Positions 1 through 7,603 of a DNA stretch of 10,845 nt are shown here, one piece after another (the first letter of the stretch is position 1; each line of letters opens with the position of its first letter). Source of the DNA: Actinomycetes bacterium (GTDB taxonomy: Bacteria; Actinomycetota; Acidimicrobiia; Acidimicrobiales; Acidimicrobiaceae); assembly GCA_021844725.1 (NCBI GenBank), contig JAKBSX010000042.1, positions 1 through 10,845 of the forward strand. The letters run 5' to 3'. The notes under the pieces are model-generated. The model did no database searches. It saw nothing but the letters and a program-made list of their open reading frames with translations, and was not told where the DNA came from. A program made the position numbers and the translations under genes.

Positions 1-820
1 TGACACGAGATTCCGAAGATTAGTCGGCAGTCTGCCATCAGAATGTATGTTGCGGGATTAATCCGTGCGATATCTTATTAGGTGTTATTGAATTAGGAAC
101 TTCACGCTAGGCGCGGACGCCATTTGATTATCAGTCATTCATTCTGGGATGTGGGCGAGTGCAAGCTGCTTTTTCTGGTAAGAGTCCTTCGATCTGCTTT
201 TCTCATCATCGGGAGGAAACATGGGACTTCCACCCTTTCGTCCCGACGGGACCAGAACTCAAAAACACTGCAACGATGTTCTCAAAATCATCGATTGTGA
301 ACAAGATGGAATATCATATTCGTTCCATCCTGATACCGCCATAGAACCGTCCGTCTATTCTGACAGATTTCCTCAAGTCGGCGCATGCCGGCGGCAGTGA
401 CGGTCACCAAGTCTACTTAACGGCGAAGACATCGCTGTCCGAATGTGATGGCGTCATCACCTACAGGGCAAGAGACGGGAGTAGAGAAGGCAATACGGAC
501 ACTAAAATCAAGTCTCGGTCCCGGCCCATGTGTGGTAAGAGAGAAGAGCGTGTTCACTGCCTTACATACATACATGCACCCGCATATCAGCTGTGTTCAG
601 TCATGGAACTCCGGCTCAGTCGAGATAATATGAACATGAACTTGGATGAAGGCACTCTGGGAACTGAAACAGCTGAAGTCCGTATAACTTATTGTCGTTG
701 TCAATGATATCGCAGTGATGGGGATGCTGACAAGCGTAAAGGGTACTCCTGCAAAGCTCACTCATGTATTCTCAGTCGCACCCGATGAGGGCTATCTATG
801 CATCGATTCGGGCACTCAAA
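1..820. other. Gene-free, probably decayed region
   Basis: No intact gene is convincing here. The longest + strand open stretches are about 60 to 115 codons, lie in different frames that hand over to each other (roughly 180-395, 355-710, 670-830), are rich in Cys, Arg and His, and show no family motif. That pattern suits an old coding region worn down by frameshifts and stops. A piece around 650-700, read in the frame containing ALWELKQLKSV, is vaguely like the C-terminal part of a transposase, but this is too weak to call. A short perfect inverted repeat, GTGAC-G-GTCAC, sits near 396-406. Confidence 0.45.
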
Positions 821-838
821 AACAGGGTTTATAAAATA
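820..838 (+). promoter_or_regulatory. Archaeal TATA box/BRE upstream of the epimerase
   Basis: TTTATAAAAT at about 828-837 is a near-ideal archaeal TATA box, preceded by a purine-rich stretch (AAAAACAGGG) that could serve as the BRE. Archaeal transcription usually starts about 22-27 nt downstream of the box, which would put the start near 855-862 and leave a leader of about 40-45 nt before the ATG at 902. This is the best promoter candidate in the window. Confidence 0.6.
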
Positions 839-901
839 CCAAACCCTCGCTTAGAGCACCTGTTCAAATATCCGTATTACTTTTGAAATTTGCCCTAATC
901 A

Positions 902-1975
902 ATGTCTAAGAAAGAAAAATCGGAGAAGTGGTACCGGATGAAAGGAAAAGTGGTTGTTACTGGCGGCGCGGGGTTCGTCGGCTCCCATGCGTCGGAATAT
1001 TTCGCAGACAGGGGATGGGCAGTCACTGCCTTAGACAATATGTCCAGGGGCAGGATGCTGGGGCAGTCAGGCATTGATACACCGAAATACAACTGGGATT
1101 ATCTCTCCAGGAAGCAGGGAATAACCCTTGTCAACGCTTCCGTTGAAGAAGCAGACAGGATGGAGAAGCTTTTATGCGATGCTGATGCTGTTATACACAC
1201 AGCAGGCCAGGTTGCAGTCACAACATCGCTTGTCGACCCGAGAAAGGATTTTGAGACAAACATGCTGGGCACATTCAATGTGCTGGAAGCATGCAGGAAG
1301 AATGGACGCAATCCCGCGGTCATATTCTGCTCAACAAACAAGGTGTATGGCGAGAATGTCAATAAATTGCCAGTCCGGCTCAACGGCGACAGGTATGAGT
1401 ATGCTGACGAAGCATTCAAACACGGTATACCTGAGAGCTTCAGTGTTGACGGATGCGAGCACACACCGTACGGCGCATCGAAGCTCGCCGCGGATCTCTA
1501 CGTGCAGGAATATTCCCACACATACGGTCTTAAGACGGGAGTCTTCAGAATGAGCTGCATCTACGGCACAAGGCAGTTCGGGAATGAAGACCAGGGATGG
1601 GTGGCGCACTTCATTCTGTCCGCACTCAGGAACAGGAAGATAACAATCTTTGGCGATGGAAGACAGGTGCGTGATGTTCTCTTCGTTTCTGACCTGATTG
1701 CTGCCTACAATGCCTTTCTTGAGTCCGGTCTAAAGGGAGGAGTGTTCAACATGGGAGGCGGTACTAAAAACACACTCTCGCTGCTTGAGCTTGTAGAACA
1801 AATAGGCAAGACGACAGGCAGGAAGCCTGAGGTTTCATTTGATAAATGGCGTAACGGCGACCAGAAGGTGTATATCTCAGACACACGCCATGCTATACAA
1901 CAGCTTGGCTGGGAACCCAAAGTAGATGCTGAAGATGGCCTCCGGCAGCTGATCAATTGGGCTGGGAGTCTGTGA
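902..1975 (+). CDS. CDP-paratose 2-epimerase-like (tyvelose epimerase-like) extended SDR sugar-nucleotide epimerase
   Basis: This is a soluble 357-residue NAD-dependent extended SDR. The Rossmann nucleotide loop TGGAGFVG is at residues 20-27, HTAGQVAV at 99-106, the STNKVYG motif at 144-150, and the catalytic YGASK (Tyr190, Lys194) at 190-194. The region after the YxxxK, with RMSCIYGTRQFG followed by DQGWV and FGDGRQVRDV, is recalled to match the tyvelose epimerase (RfbE) branch, which converts CDP-paratose to CDP-tyvelose by C2 epimerisation. The length fits that family. The real substrate in this organism is inferred only, because no CDP-sugar pathway genes are in the window. The ATG at 902 gives a basic 12-residue extension (MSKKEKSEKWYR). 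The ATG at 938 starts right before the Rossmann strand, has GGAG at 922-925, and is a serious alternative. The gene has its own TATA box, is flanked by gene-free DNA, and appears more GC-rich than the glycosyltransferase genes. Confidence 0.88.
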   Translation: MSKKEKSEKWYRMKGKVVVTGGAGFVGSHASEYFADRGWAVTALDNMSRGRMLGQSGIDTPKYNWDYLSRKQGITLVNASVEEADRMEKLLCDADAVIHTAGQVAVTTSLVDPRKDFETNMLGTFNVLEACRKNGRNPAVIFCSTNKVYGENVNKLPVRLNGDRYEYADEAFKHGIPESFSVDGCEHTPYGASKLAADLYVQEYSHTYGLKTGVFRMSCIYGTRQFGNEDQGWVAHFILSALRNRKITIFGDGRQVRDVLFVSDLIAAYNAFLESGLKGGVFNMGGGTKNTLSLLELVEQIGKTTGRKPEVSFDKWRNGDQKVYISDTRHAIQQLGWEPKVDAEDGLRQLINWAGSL

Positions 1976-2720
1976 ATTCCGTGCGGCAAAGCGTCGATAC
2001 CTAAACACATCACTGTGCACATATTTGGCCTGCTTATAGAAACTTTCAGCCAACTTTCCGCAAATTTGATACAGTCTCTGTTTTCTGGCCGCTGGCGTTG
2101 AGCTGTTTCCTGTCTTTGGCAATCAACATGATTCTCATGATGTGAAACTCATTACCTGAATAGTCGAGAACATAAAGTTAGACTCTATGTGGTACTGCGT
2201 CTTCACGGCGCTCATTTCCCGGCAGTTTATGGGCATCGTGAAGATACGGAAGAATTACAAGGTCCAGTCAAAGCTGTAGAAGAAGCATGAACAGCAGAAG
2301 AGCACCAATGCCGTCGTTGGCATTGTTGTTCAAGAGTGGCAGAAGGATAGAATCGAGGTTCTTCACTTATTTCGTTGCAATACCCACATACAGTCGAACA
2401 TTGAGAGAGAAACATATCTCTCCATGAAAACAAAGAAAACAAGAAGCATACGCATCAACCTTGAATTCAAGGAGTGTGGACTCTCCACAGGCGCGAGTGT
2501 TCCTTCTTCATTCAGTAGCGTGCAAATACAACACGTGTCGCATCCGAGCAGAGAAGTAAAGATATTCCTCCCGGAATTCACGCCATTGCAGGAGCAGCCA
2601 TTGCAACTGATCGGTGTGGAGCGGAGAGGTAACGTTCTGGCAGGCGATTGAAAATTCAGAAAATTCCACTTTCTATTTTCCTGGGAAGTGTCTTTTATTG
2701 TTGCGCATCTCAACGCCTAT
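1976..2720. other. Gene-free region with possible transposase remnant
   Basis: This gap of over 700 nt has no intact gene. In the + frame from about 2182 one can read a segment with DSMWYCVFTALISRQFMGIV, a stop at 2277-2279, then an open stretch of about 124 codons to the TGA at 2649. The aromatic/aliphatic segment followed by a Lys-rich part is loosely like the C-terminal part of an IS4/IS1634-type transposase, with the in-frame stop marking decay. The later part (2424-2651) matches nothing I recognise. The opposite-strand open frame at 2363-2713 is Cys-rich and has no family features. The transposase origin is a weak inference, and the absence of an intact gene is the firmer statement. Confidence 0.35.
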
Positions 2721-2726
2721 GACAGC

Positions 2727-2736
2727 CTATAAGTAA
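2727..2736 (+). promoter_or_regulatory. Possible TATA box for the GT2 gene
   Basis: CTATAAGTA at 2728-2736 resembles an archaeal TATA box. It would place transcription start near 2755-2760, about 35 nt before the GTG at 2794, leaving room for the GGTGA ribosome binding site. It is weaker than the box at 828, with no clear BRE. Confidence 0.35.
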
Positions 2737-2781
2737 CAACTTGAAATAACTTCACATGAGTCCTTTCCAAATAACTAGCAG

Positions 2782-2787
2782 CGGTGA
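2782..2787 (+). promoter_or_regulatory. Ribosome binding site deciding a GTG start
   Basis: CGGTGA contains GGTGA, which matches the archaeal anti-Shine-Dalgarno complement GGAGGTGA. It ends about 7 nt before GTG 2794. No in-frame ATG lies near the expected N-terminus, so this site supports GTG 2794 as the start of the GT2 gene. Confidence 0.55.
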
Positions 2788-2793
2788 ATCTGG

Positions 2794-3654
2794 GTGACCG
2801 TTAAAATCCACGAATATGGTATCGGCACAGAGACGGTTGTCGTCGTACCAACTGCGGATGTAAGAAGTGAAAGGTTTAATGCGTTCAGAAGATCCTTGTG
2901 GGCAACTACTGACAGCCCCCTCAGACTAGTAGCTGTTGAGTCTTCAGGGCAGGAGTTCAAATTCTCCCAAAGCGTGAACGAAGGTTTAAAGGTAGGGCAG
3001 AAATATTTTCCGAAGTTCATTGTAATCTCAAACGATGACGTTGAATTCACAGCTGGATGGTTGAGCTCGATTCTTTCATGTTTTAGCATTTATCCCAAAG
3101 TGGGTTATGCCACACCAGATATTGTTGAAGATTCTCAGAAGCACAACACCACACTTATGCCTTCTATGAAGACGCTCGCGCTCATGCTGAAATTTTACTC
3201 TTTTGCGCCCGCTTTTCTTGTATCCTTTCTGATAAAAACAAGGCATTTGTTACTGAGGGGCAAGTATGGAGTGCCAAATGAGAATACTTCAGTGATAATG
3301 GAGGGGGTTAAGGGATTGGCAATCAATTGTCAGCCTTTATGCGCACTTTCTGCCGAGGCGCTTCAAACTATAGGATATTTCGATGAAAATTATCACAACG
3401 GCATGGAAGATACCGATTTCACGGTCCGCACATACCTCTCAGGATACGCAGTTTGTCTCGACTTACGAACGACCATATCACACCATGTATCAGCCACGGG
3501 TGGCAAGGATTGGGCGGGGATTGTTTCAGGCGATTCCATAGTGAAAGGAAAGTTTATCTCAAATCTAAAGATATTCCTTTCAAAATACAACCGCCAGGAA
3601 TATCGCAGGTTCCTTGAGGCTTGCGCTGAAAACACGAAGATCATTAACAAATAG
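2794..3654 (+). CDS. Family 2 (GT-A fold) glycosyltransferase
   Basis: This 286-residue protein transfers a sugar from a nucleotide-sugar to an acceptor, probably on the cytoplasmic side of the membrane. The GT2 landmarks are an N-terminal beta strand TVVVVPT (14-20), the metal/nucleotide-binding acidic motif NDDVE at 80-84 (DxD equivalent), a GYFDENY segment at 194-200 followed by GMEDTDF (203-209) that holds the acidic ED acceptor/base motif, and a His pair at 230-231 after the strand. This layout is like rhamnosyltransferase-type GT2 enzymes such as WbbL, but donor and acceptor cannot be read from the sequence. Residues 127-147 are hydrophobic and could touch the membrane; there are no obvious transmembrane helices at the C-terminus. 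GTG 2794 was chosen because of GGTGA at 2782-2786. The gene is isolated, with about 800 nt of gene-free DNA upstream and a T-rich hairpin plus 169 nt before the next gene, so it is probably its own unit. Confidence 0.85.
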   Translation: MTVKIHEYGIGTETVVVVPTADVRSERFNAFRRSLWATTDSPLRLVAVESSGQEFKFSQSVNEGLKVGQKYFPKFIVISNDDVEFTAGWLSSILSCFSIYPKVGYATPDIVEDSQKHNTTLMPSMKTLALMLKFYSFAPAFLVSFLIKTRHLLLRGKYGVPNENTSVIMEGVKGLAINCQPLCALSAEALQTIGYFDENYHNGMEDTDFTVRTYLSGYAVCLDLRTTISHHVSATGGKDWAGIVSGDSIVKGKFISNLKIFLSKYNRQEYRRFLEACAENTKIINK

Positions 3655-3682
3655 TTGGTACTGTTGCAAATTTTGTGTTCCA

Positions 3683-3713
3683 CTCAATCTTATCTTTTTG
3701 TTATTTGATTGAG
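3683..3713 (+). terminator. T-rich hairpin, probable terminator of the GT2 gene
   Basis: A perfect 7-bp inverted repeat (CTCAATC at 3683-3689, GATTGAG at 3707-3713) encloses a 17-nt T-rich loop containing TCTTTTTG and TTATTT. Archaeal RNA polymerase terminates mainly at T-rich tracts, and this one begins 28 nt after the GT2 stop. The stem alone is modest, so the T-richness is the main argument. Confidence 0.4.
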
Positions 3714-3787
3714 CAGTTAAGAAGGGTGCGAAGTTTCCCACTACATCAACGCTTGACAGTAGATAGTTTTCTCAGCCGAAAGTCGAC

Positions 3788-3818
3788 GATAAGTGTTAAA
3801 GACTCCTTTACTATAAAA
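3788..3818 (+). promoter_or_regulatory. Possible promoter of the glycosyltransferase operon
   Basis: Two TATA-like elements precede the ATG at 3824. GTTAAAG (3795-3801) lies about 26 nt upstream and would give a leaderless or near-leaderless mRNA, which fits the absence of any Shine-Dalgarno-like sequence before this ATG. CTATAAAAC (3811-3819) is the better sequence match but is only about 5 nt from the ATG, so its start site would fall inside the gene. I favour the first for producing the full-length protein. Both remain predictions. Confidence 0.3.
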
Positions 3819-3823
3819 CCCCG

Positions 3824-4987
3824 ATGACTATCCTGGAAATCACTGCAGTTCCATTCACTCAATTCCATGTTGGTGGAGGAGAGAGAGCGCCTTCTGAATT
3901 GATGATAGAGCTTTCAGGAAAAGAAGACGTGATCGGGTGCTACTCAATGCTGCCTAGTGATACATTCAAATTCGACAGACACTTCGCCGTCCCTGCCACA
4001 TTCATTTCACTCCCTCCATTTGTCTCAATTCACAACCCTTTGCCAAATTTCCACTCAATTGACAGTATCGGAGAATTCCTTAGGGCAAATGGTGATAACA
4101 TCGAATTCATACACATTCATAACTTAAGGACTGCGATGTCCACCACTTGGATCCTACTTTCTGGTCTGATGAAATCGAGTTATCACTACAAAATCATACT
4201 AACCGATCACCTCGCCAGATTCTTCCCATTTCCAAAACTTACGGCCCACTTTGTTGACTATTATGCTGCAGTATCAGTGGTCAGCGAGCACCAACTCCAA
4301 TCATATGCTAAACGACCGTCAATGATCCTTCCTCCTGCTGTGAGTCAGAGTTACGTCGCAAAGTGCAAATTTCTCCCGTTCGAGGAAAGAGTAATAGATT
4401 TGCTGTTCTTTGGCAGGATACTGCCCCAAAAGAGACCTGAAATAATTGTAGATTTTACTGAGGAGTTGGTTAATCGTGGCCACAGAGATATAGCCGTAGT
4501 AATAGCAGGCAAGGATGATGACACAAAGTACCTGCATGATATCGAGAAGATGATATCCCGCAAAGGATTGGAATCAAACATACAGATCATACGTAATCCC
4601 AGCGACGAAGATGCAATAACACTTTTCTCTTCAGCAAAGATGCATGTGCTTTTCAGCGGTTCTGTTGACGCTTATGGTAAGAAGCGCAGACATCCAGAAC
4701 TTGCTCCCTTCACGATCATTGAGGCCGCGACAGCGGGGACTCCATCATTAGTATCCGACTTCCCAGGATCTGATGAACAAGTAATAAACGGAATCACAGG
4801 TTATATTATCGCAGAAAACGACAGAGAATCTGCCGTTTCTTGTATCGAAAAGACGATAAACGATAGGGAAGTCTGGAATGCCATGGCGTCCTCAGCGCGG
4901 GAGTTCGTCCTTTCTGAAAGAACTTTTCCTGTCGTCACCAAAAAGTTCATCCAGTTTCTGGATAGAATAAGAAATGGTGAGTTATGA
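3824..4987 (+). CDS. GT4-like (GT-B fold) glycosyltransferase, first gene of the operon
   Basis: This 387-residue protein has the two Rossmann-like halves of GT-B enzymes. The N-terminal acceptor domain begins TILEITAVPF with the Gly-rich loop VGGGE at 16-20, and includes a TDHLARFF segment at 127-134. The C-terminal nucleotide-sugar domain starts at DLLFFGRILPQKRPE (192-206), followed by VVIAGKDDD (225-233). The EX7E signature of GT4 is present (Glu292 to Glu300 in ELAPFTIIE), followed by AATAGTPSLVS (301-311), which normally contacts the donor. It is a retaining glycosyltransferase by family; the sugar is unknown. No signal peptide or transmembrane helix is seen, so it should act in the cytoplasm or at its membrane face. 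The ATG at 3824 is supported by the N-terminal strand beginning directly after it. Its stop overlaps the next start by 4 nt (ATGA), so the two are probably translated in a coupled manner. Confidence 0.87.
   Translation: MTILEITAVPFTQFHVGGGERAPSELMIELSGKEDVIGCYSMLPSDTFKFDRHFAVPATFISLPPFVSIHNPLPNFHSIDSIGEFLRANGDNIEFIHIHNLRTAMSTTWILLSGLMKSSYHYKIILTDHLARFFPFPKLTAHFVDYYAAVSVVSEHQLQSYAKRPSMILPPAVSQSYVAKCKFLPFEERVIDLLFFGRILPQKRPEIIVDFTEELVNRGHRDIAVVIAGKDDDTKYLHDIEKMISRKGLESNIQIIRNPSDEDAITLFSSAKMHVLFSGSVDAYGKKRRHPELAPFTIIEAATAGTPSLVSDFPGSDEQVINGITGYIIAENDRESAVSCIEKTINDREVWNAMASSAREFVLSERTFPVVTKKFIQFLDRIRNGEL
4976..4980 (+). promoter_or_regulatory. Ribosome binding site at the ATGA overlap
   Basis: GGTGA lies 3 nt before the ATG at 4984, inside the end of the preceding gene. 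Together with the ATGA stop/start overlap it supports this start and coupled translation. Confidence 0.5.
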
Positions 4988-6114
4988 ATATAGCAGTGAT
5001 TATACCGGTTGTATACAGATTCATGGGCGTCAGAGAAAGTCTTCTGATTGCAAAATCGCTGGCCGAAGCTGGGATTGACGTTGACATTTTCATTCACACG
5101 ATTGACGATGATGCGCTCGAGAAACTGAGTAAAAAGACCGGAAATGCAAACGTAATTTTTATACGCTCCGGACGGTATAAATCTGTTTCCAATAAATGGT
5201 ACTTATATCATCAATTGACTCGAAAGTTGGACAGACAACTTGCCGGTTTAATAGAGAAACGGCATCGAGAGAAGAAGTACGATGTTCTGATTGTATGTGC
5301 GAACGAGGGACATTGGATACCAGAATATGTTAAAAAGTGGAACACGACCGCAGTCCCCTTACTGTGTGTCTATATTCAGGAAGTAATTGATCACGTGATA
5401 ATTCTTGGACGCGATCGTTCCTCGCCCGTACTGAGGGCCTTGATGTCACCATTTCTCTCCCTTCTCCACTTCATAGAAAGCCGAAGACTGGCAGACTTTG
5501 ACTTCAAAGTGACTAATTCATACTGGACATCTCAGATTGTTCAATACCTATACGGAATCGAGCCGGACATGGTCTTGGCAATAATAGACACAGATTTGTT
5601 CAAAAGACCAACAAATTGCGTTAAGGAGGATTATATAGCATTACCTACAGCTAGCTTAGATCGGAACGGTGCGGAAATTGCCGTTAGACTTTTCAATGAG
5701 GGTATAAAGTTGATGAGTTACGGACCCTCCAAGGTACATCCCATACCCCACATGGGTTTCATTGATGACGATGCGATGATTAAATTGCTGGCGACTGCCA
5801 GAGCCACCCTTTTTTTGTTTGACTATGAAGGACTTGGGCTGATACCTCTAGAGTCTCTGGCCGTAGGAACACCTGTAATCACTTATGACAAGCAGGGACC
5901 CTATGCAACCCTTAGTCACACATCCCCAGCATGCGTCTCATTTGGTCACGATTACCAGACGCTTAAGGATCATTGCATTATGAGGCTTTCTGGTGAGCCT
6001 GCATCTTCAGAACGATGTGCTGCAGTTACTGAAGCATTTTCACCCAGCAAAGCAATAAGACAATTAATCGGCATCTTCAGAGTGGGGGGAGATTATGAAA
6101 GTGGAGATGAATAA
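4984..6114 (+). CDS. Divergent GT4-like glycosyltransferase
   Basis: This 376-residue protein is a probable GT-B glycosyltransferase. It opens with the strand NIAVIIPVVYRFMG and a helix ESLLIAKSLAEAGIDVDIF (18-36), as in GT4 acceptor domains. The C-terminal half carries the EX7E signature (Glu282 to Glu290 in EGLGLIPLE) followed by SLAVGTPVITYD (291-302), which is a strong GT4 match. The middle is unusual: instead of the common strand with GRxxxxKG and then GxGxxxxxL, it has a compact segment near 217-260 (DYIALPTASLDRNGAE and then MSYGPSK), so the nucleotide-binding half looks shortened. It may use a different donor or have reduced activity; the sequence cannot settle this. No membrane segment or signal peptide is evident. 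It overlaps the gene upstream by 4 nt and the membrane protein downstream by 20 nt, pointing to one operon and a shared glycan product. Confidence 0.8.
   Translation: MNIAVIIPVVYRFMGVRESLLIAKSLAEAGIDVDIFIHTIDDDALEKLSKKTGNANVIFIRSGRYKSVSNKWYLYHQLTRKLDRQLAGLIEKRHREKKYDVLIVCANEGHWIPEYVKKWNTTAVPLLCVYIQEVIDHVIILGRDRSSPVLRALMSPFLSLLHFIESRRLADFDFKVTNSYWTSQIVQYLYGIEPDMVLAIIDTDLFKRPTNCVKEDYIALPTASLDRNGAEIAVRLFNEGIKLMSYGPSKVHPIPHMGFIDDDAMIKLLATARATLFLFDYEGLGLIPLESLAVGTPVITYDKQGPYATLSHTSPACVSFGHDYQTLKDHCIMRLSGEPASSERCAAVTEAFSPSKAIRQLIGIFRVGGDYESGDE
6084..6091 (+). promoter_or_regulatory. Ribosome binding site of the GT-C-like gene
   Basis: GGGGGGAG at 6084-6091 ends 3 nt before the ATG at 6095 and favours that start over the in-frame ATG at 6107, whose own GGAG would be too close. 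The site lies within the last codons of the upstream gene. Confidence 0.5.
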
Positions 6115-7603
6115 AATTGCCGCATTCTTCGAAAAGAATGTCAGGAATCTTGTTCTCATATCACTCTACCTTGTAGTTGACGCCATAATCATTCGCGTAA
6201 ACTTCGGACCCATGGGTTTTCCACAGGGGACAAACGCACTAGACTTCTATTCATATCTATACTTCATTAAGAAATATGGCTTGTCCACCTGGTATACCTT
6301 GACAGATTGGGGACAACCATACCCTGGAGTTACTGGACCAACTCTATTGAGCGCATTATCACTTCTTAATTTCACATTTGCGACAAGACTATTGGCGTTC
6401 ATTTCAGTCTTTCTTTCTGGGAGCCTCACCTACGTTGCACTCAAAGGTATCAGTCGCAACGAATTCGCCGCATTCGTAGGTGGTTTCTATTACATGTTAA
6501 CTGCTGAGACCCCTGAGTTCTTTGATGGCCATATAACGGCAATGGTATCCATTGCTTTGGTTCCCTTCTTTTTTTACATACTATACCTCACATTCAAACG
6601 ACCTACTCTAAAACTGACTGTAACATCGGCATTTTTGTTATATTTACTAGCCTCAGCGGGAGATCTTGGAATGCTTTATATGTTCCTCTTTTTCGCGATA
6701 CCTGCCGTGTTTTTGATCATTGCGGAGAGAAATATGAACAAATTATACTCCATGAGCGAAATACTGGCCATTGTATTCGGTGCTTTATTATTCTGTACAC
6801 TAATGATAAGTTGGCTGGTTCCATATCTGCTTGGTGCAAGACCGCAATACACCACCAGTGTAACGAGTGTTGTCATAGGGTTCAATGCTACCGCTGGTGT
6901 CGGTCTTATACGGGCACTGTCCGCCTTTATCGGTGATAATTCCTACATTATGTACGGATATGGTCTTTCGACTTATTCCATTGTTCCGGCGAGTAATTAC
7001 TGGATATATCTTTCGCTTCCATTGTGCCTAGCTGTTTATGTGATCTTCAAGCGAAACTGGAAAATCTCACTTCTGTTTGCTTCTGGAATGATTGCCGCTG
7101 TTTTTGCCACAGGAAAGAACTATGAGGTATTGAACGTTTTTAACGGGTTTGCATATGAGCACGTGCCGTATTTTAATTACATTCCTGCATTGTTCAGGTG
7201 GGATTTTATCGTTGTTATAGTTTACGCTGTTCTGATTAGCATGCTTGTGTCGGACGCAGCTTCATGGCTGCGTAAGTGGCATGCAACTGAGGCAACGCTG
7301 CACCTGCGGCTGCCCTATTTTTTAAAATTGAATTTTAACCGTTCGTACACTGTAAAAATACTGTCCATTGCCATTGCGCTGTTCTTCATGTCCGTGGCAT
7401 TTACACAGAATTTTCTTGTCTTTTCCGAACCACCGGAAACTTTTCAGTTTCCTGCGAACCACGTACAGGGATATGAATTCGTATCCAAAACACCCGCATA
7501 TGGGACAGTTCTCACTATTCCGTTTGGATCTGTCTACAGCAGAACACCATGGTGGGAAGGCGTCCCAAAGCTCCATTTTCATGTCTCCTTATTTCATGAA
7601 TAG
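6095..7603 (+). CDS. GT-C-like polytopic membrane protein, N-terminal part (frameshifted gene)
   Basis: This 502-codon frame encodes roughly ten hydrophobic helices (approximately residues 18-34, 94-116, 148-167, 174-186, 192-210, 222-246, 259-279, 302-318, 325-340, 370-388, 420-442). The first outer loop has GTNALDF (45-51) and DWGQPYP (71-77), matching the layout of GT-C-type or YfhO-like proteins, where an acidic residue in this loop binds a lipid-phosphate-sugar and metal. Other family-like points are GH at 145-146, GD at 189-190 and FRWD at 367-370. Residues 468-486 (AYGTVLTIPFGSVYSRTPW) begin the outer domain. The last 11 or so codons (after about 7567) are out of frame, and the natural continuation lies in the +1 frame from about 7569. 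Activity would be transfer of a sugar on the outer face of the membrane, by analogy only. The start overlaps the previous gene by 20 nt. Confidence 0.8.
   Translation: MKVEMNKIAAFFEKNVRNLVLISLYLVVDAIIIRVNFGPMGFPQGTNALDFYSYLYFIKKYGLSTWYTLTDWGQPYPGVTGPTLLSALSLLNFTFATRLLAFISVFLSGSLTYVALKGISRNEFAAFVGGFYYMLTAETPEFFDGHITAMVSIALVPFFFYILYLTFKRPTLKLTVTSAFLLYLLASAGDLGMLYMFLFFAIPAVFLIIAERNMNKLYSMSEILAIVFGALLFCTLMISWLVPYLLGARPQYTTSVTSVVIGFNATAGVGLIRALSAFIGDNSYIMYGYGLSTYSIVPASNYWIYLSLPLCLAVYVIFKRNWKISLLFASGMIAAVFATGKNYEVLNVFNGFAYEHVPYFNYIPALFRWDFIVVIVYAVLISMLVSDAASWLRKWHATEATLHLRLPYFLKLNFNRSYTVKILSIAIALFFMSVAFTQNFLVFSEPPETFQFPANHVQGYEFVSKTPAYGTVLTIPFGSVYSRTPWWEGVPKLHFHVSLFHE
7563..7574 (+). other. Frameshift junction splitting the GT-C-like gene
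   Basis: Upstream of here the frame giving TVLTIPFG and TPWWEGV is clearly the coding one. Downstream, from SSIFMSPYFMNRTSV, the coding frame is the next one (+1). One extra base in GTCCCAAAGCTCC (for example the C after AAG), or the loss of two bases, would explain the switch. The first frame ends at TAG 7601-7603, 11 codons later. The cause may be a true mutation, a sequencing or assembly error, or, less likely, programmed +1 frameshifting. Confidence 0.8.

Noticed and set aside
1099..1464. 121-codon minus-strand open frame
   Set aside because: It is opposite the catalytic part of the epimerase, with no motif and no start signal.
2363..2713. 116-codon minus-strand open frame in the gap before the GT2 gene
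   Set aside because: Cys-rich, with no domain and no ribosome binding site. It covers the same decayed stretch as the + strand remnant.
5392..5401. Perfect palindrome ATCACGTGAT
   Set aside because: It is inside a well-supported gene where codons explain the bases. A single 10-bp palindrome is expected by chance.
7368..7568. ATG 7368 as a real start of the C-terminal open frame
   Set aside because: The first 65 or so codons are a shadow of the helix and outer-domain start read in the other frame, which has clear coding character.
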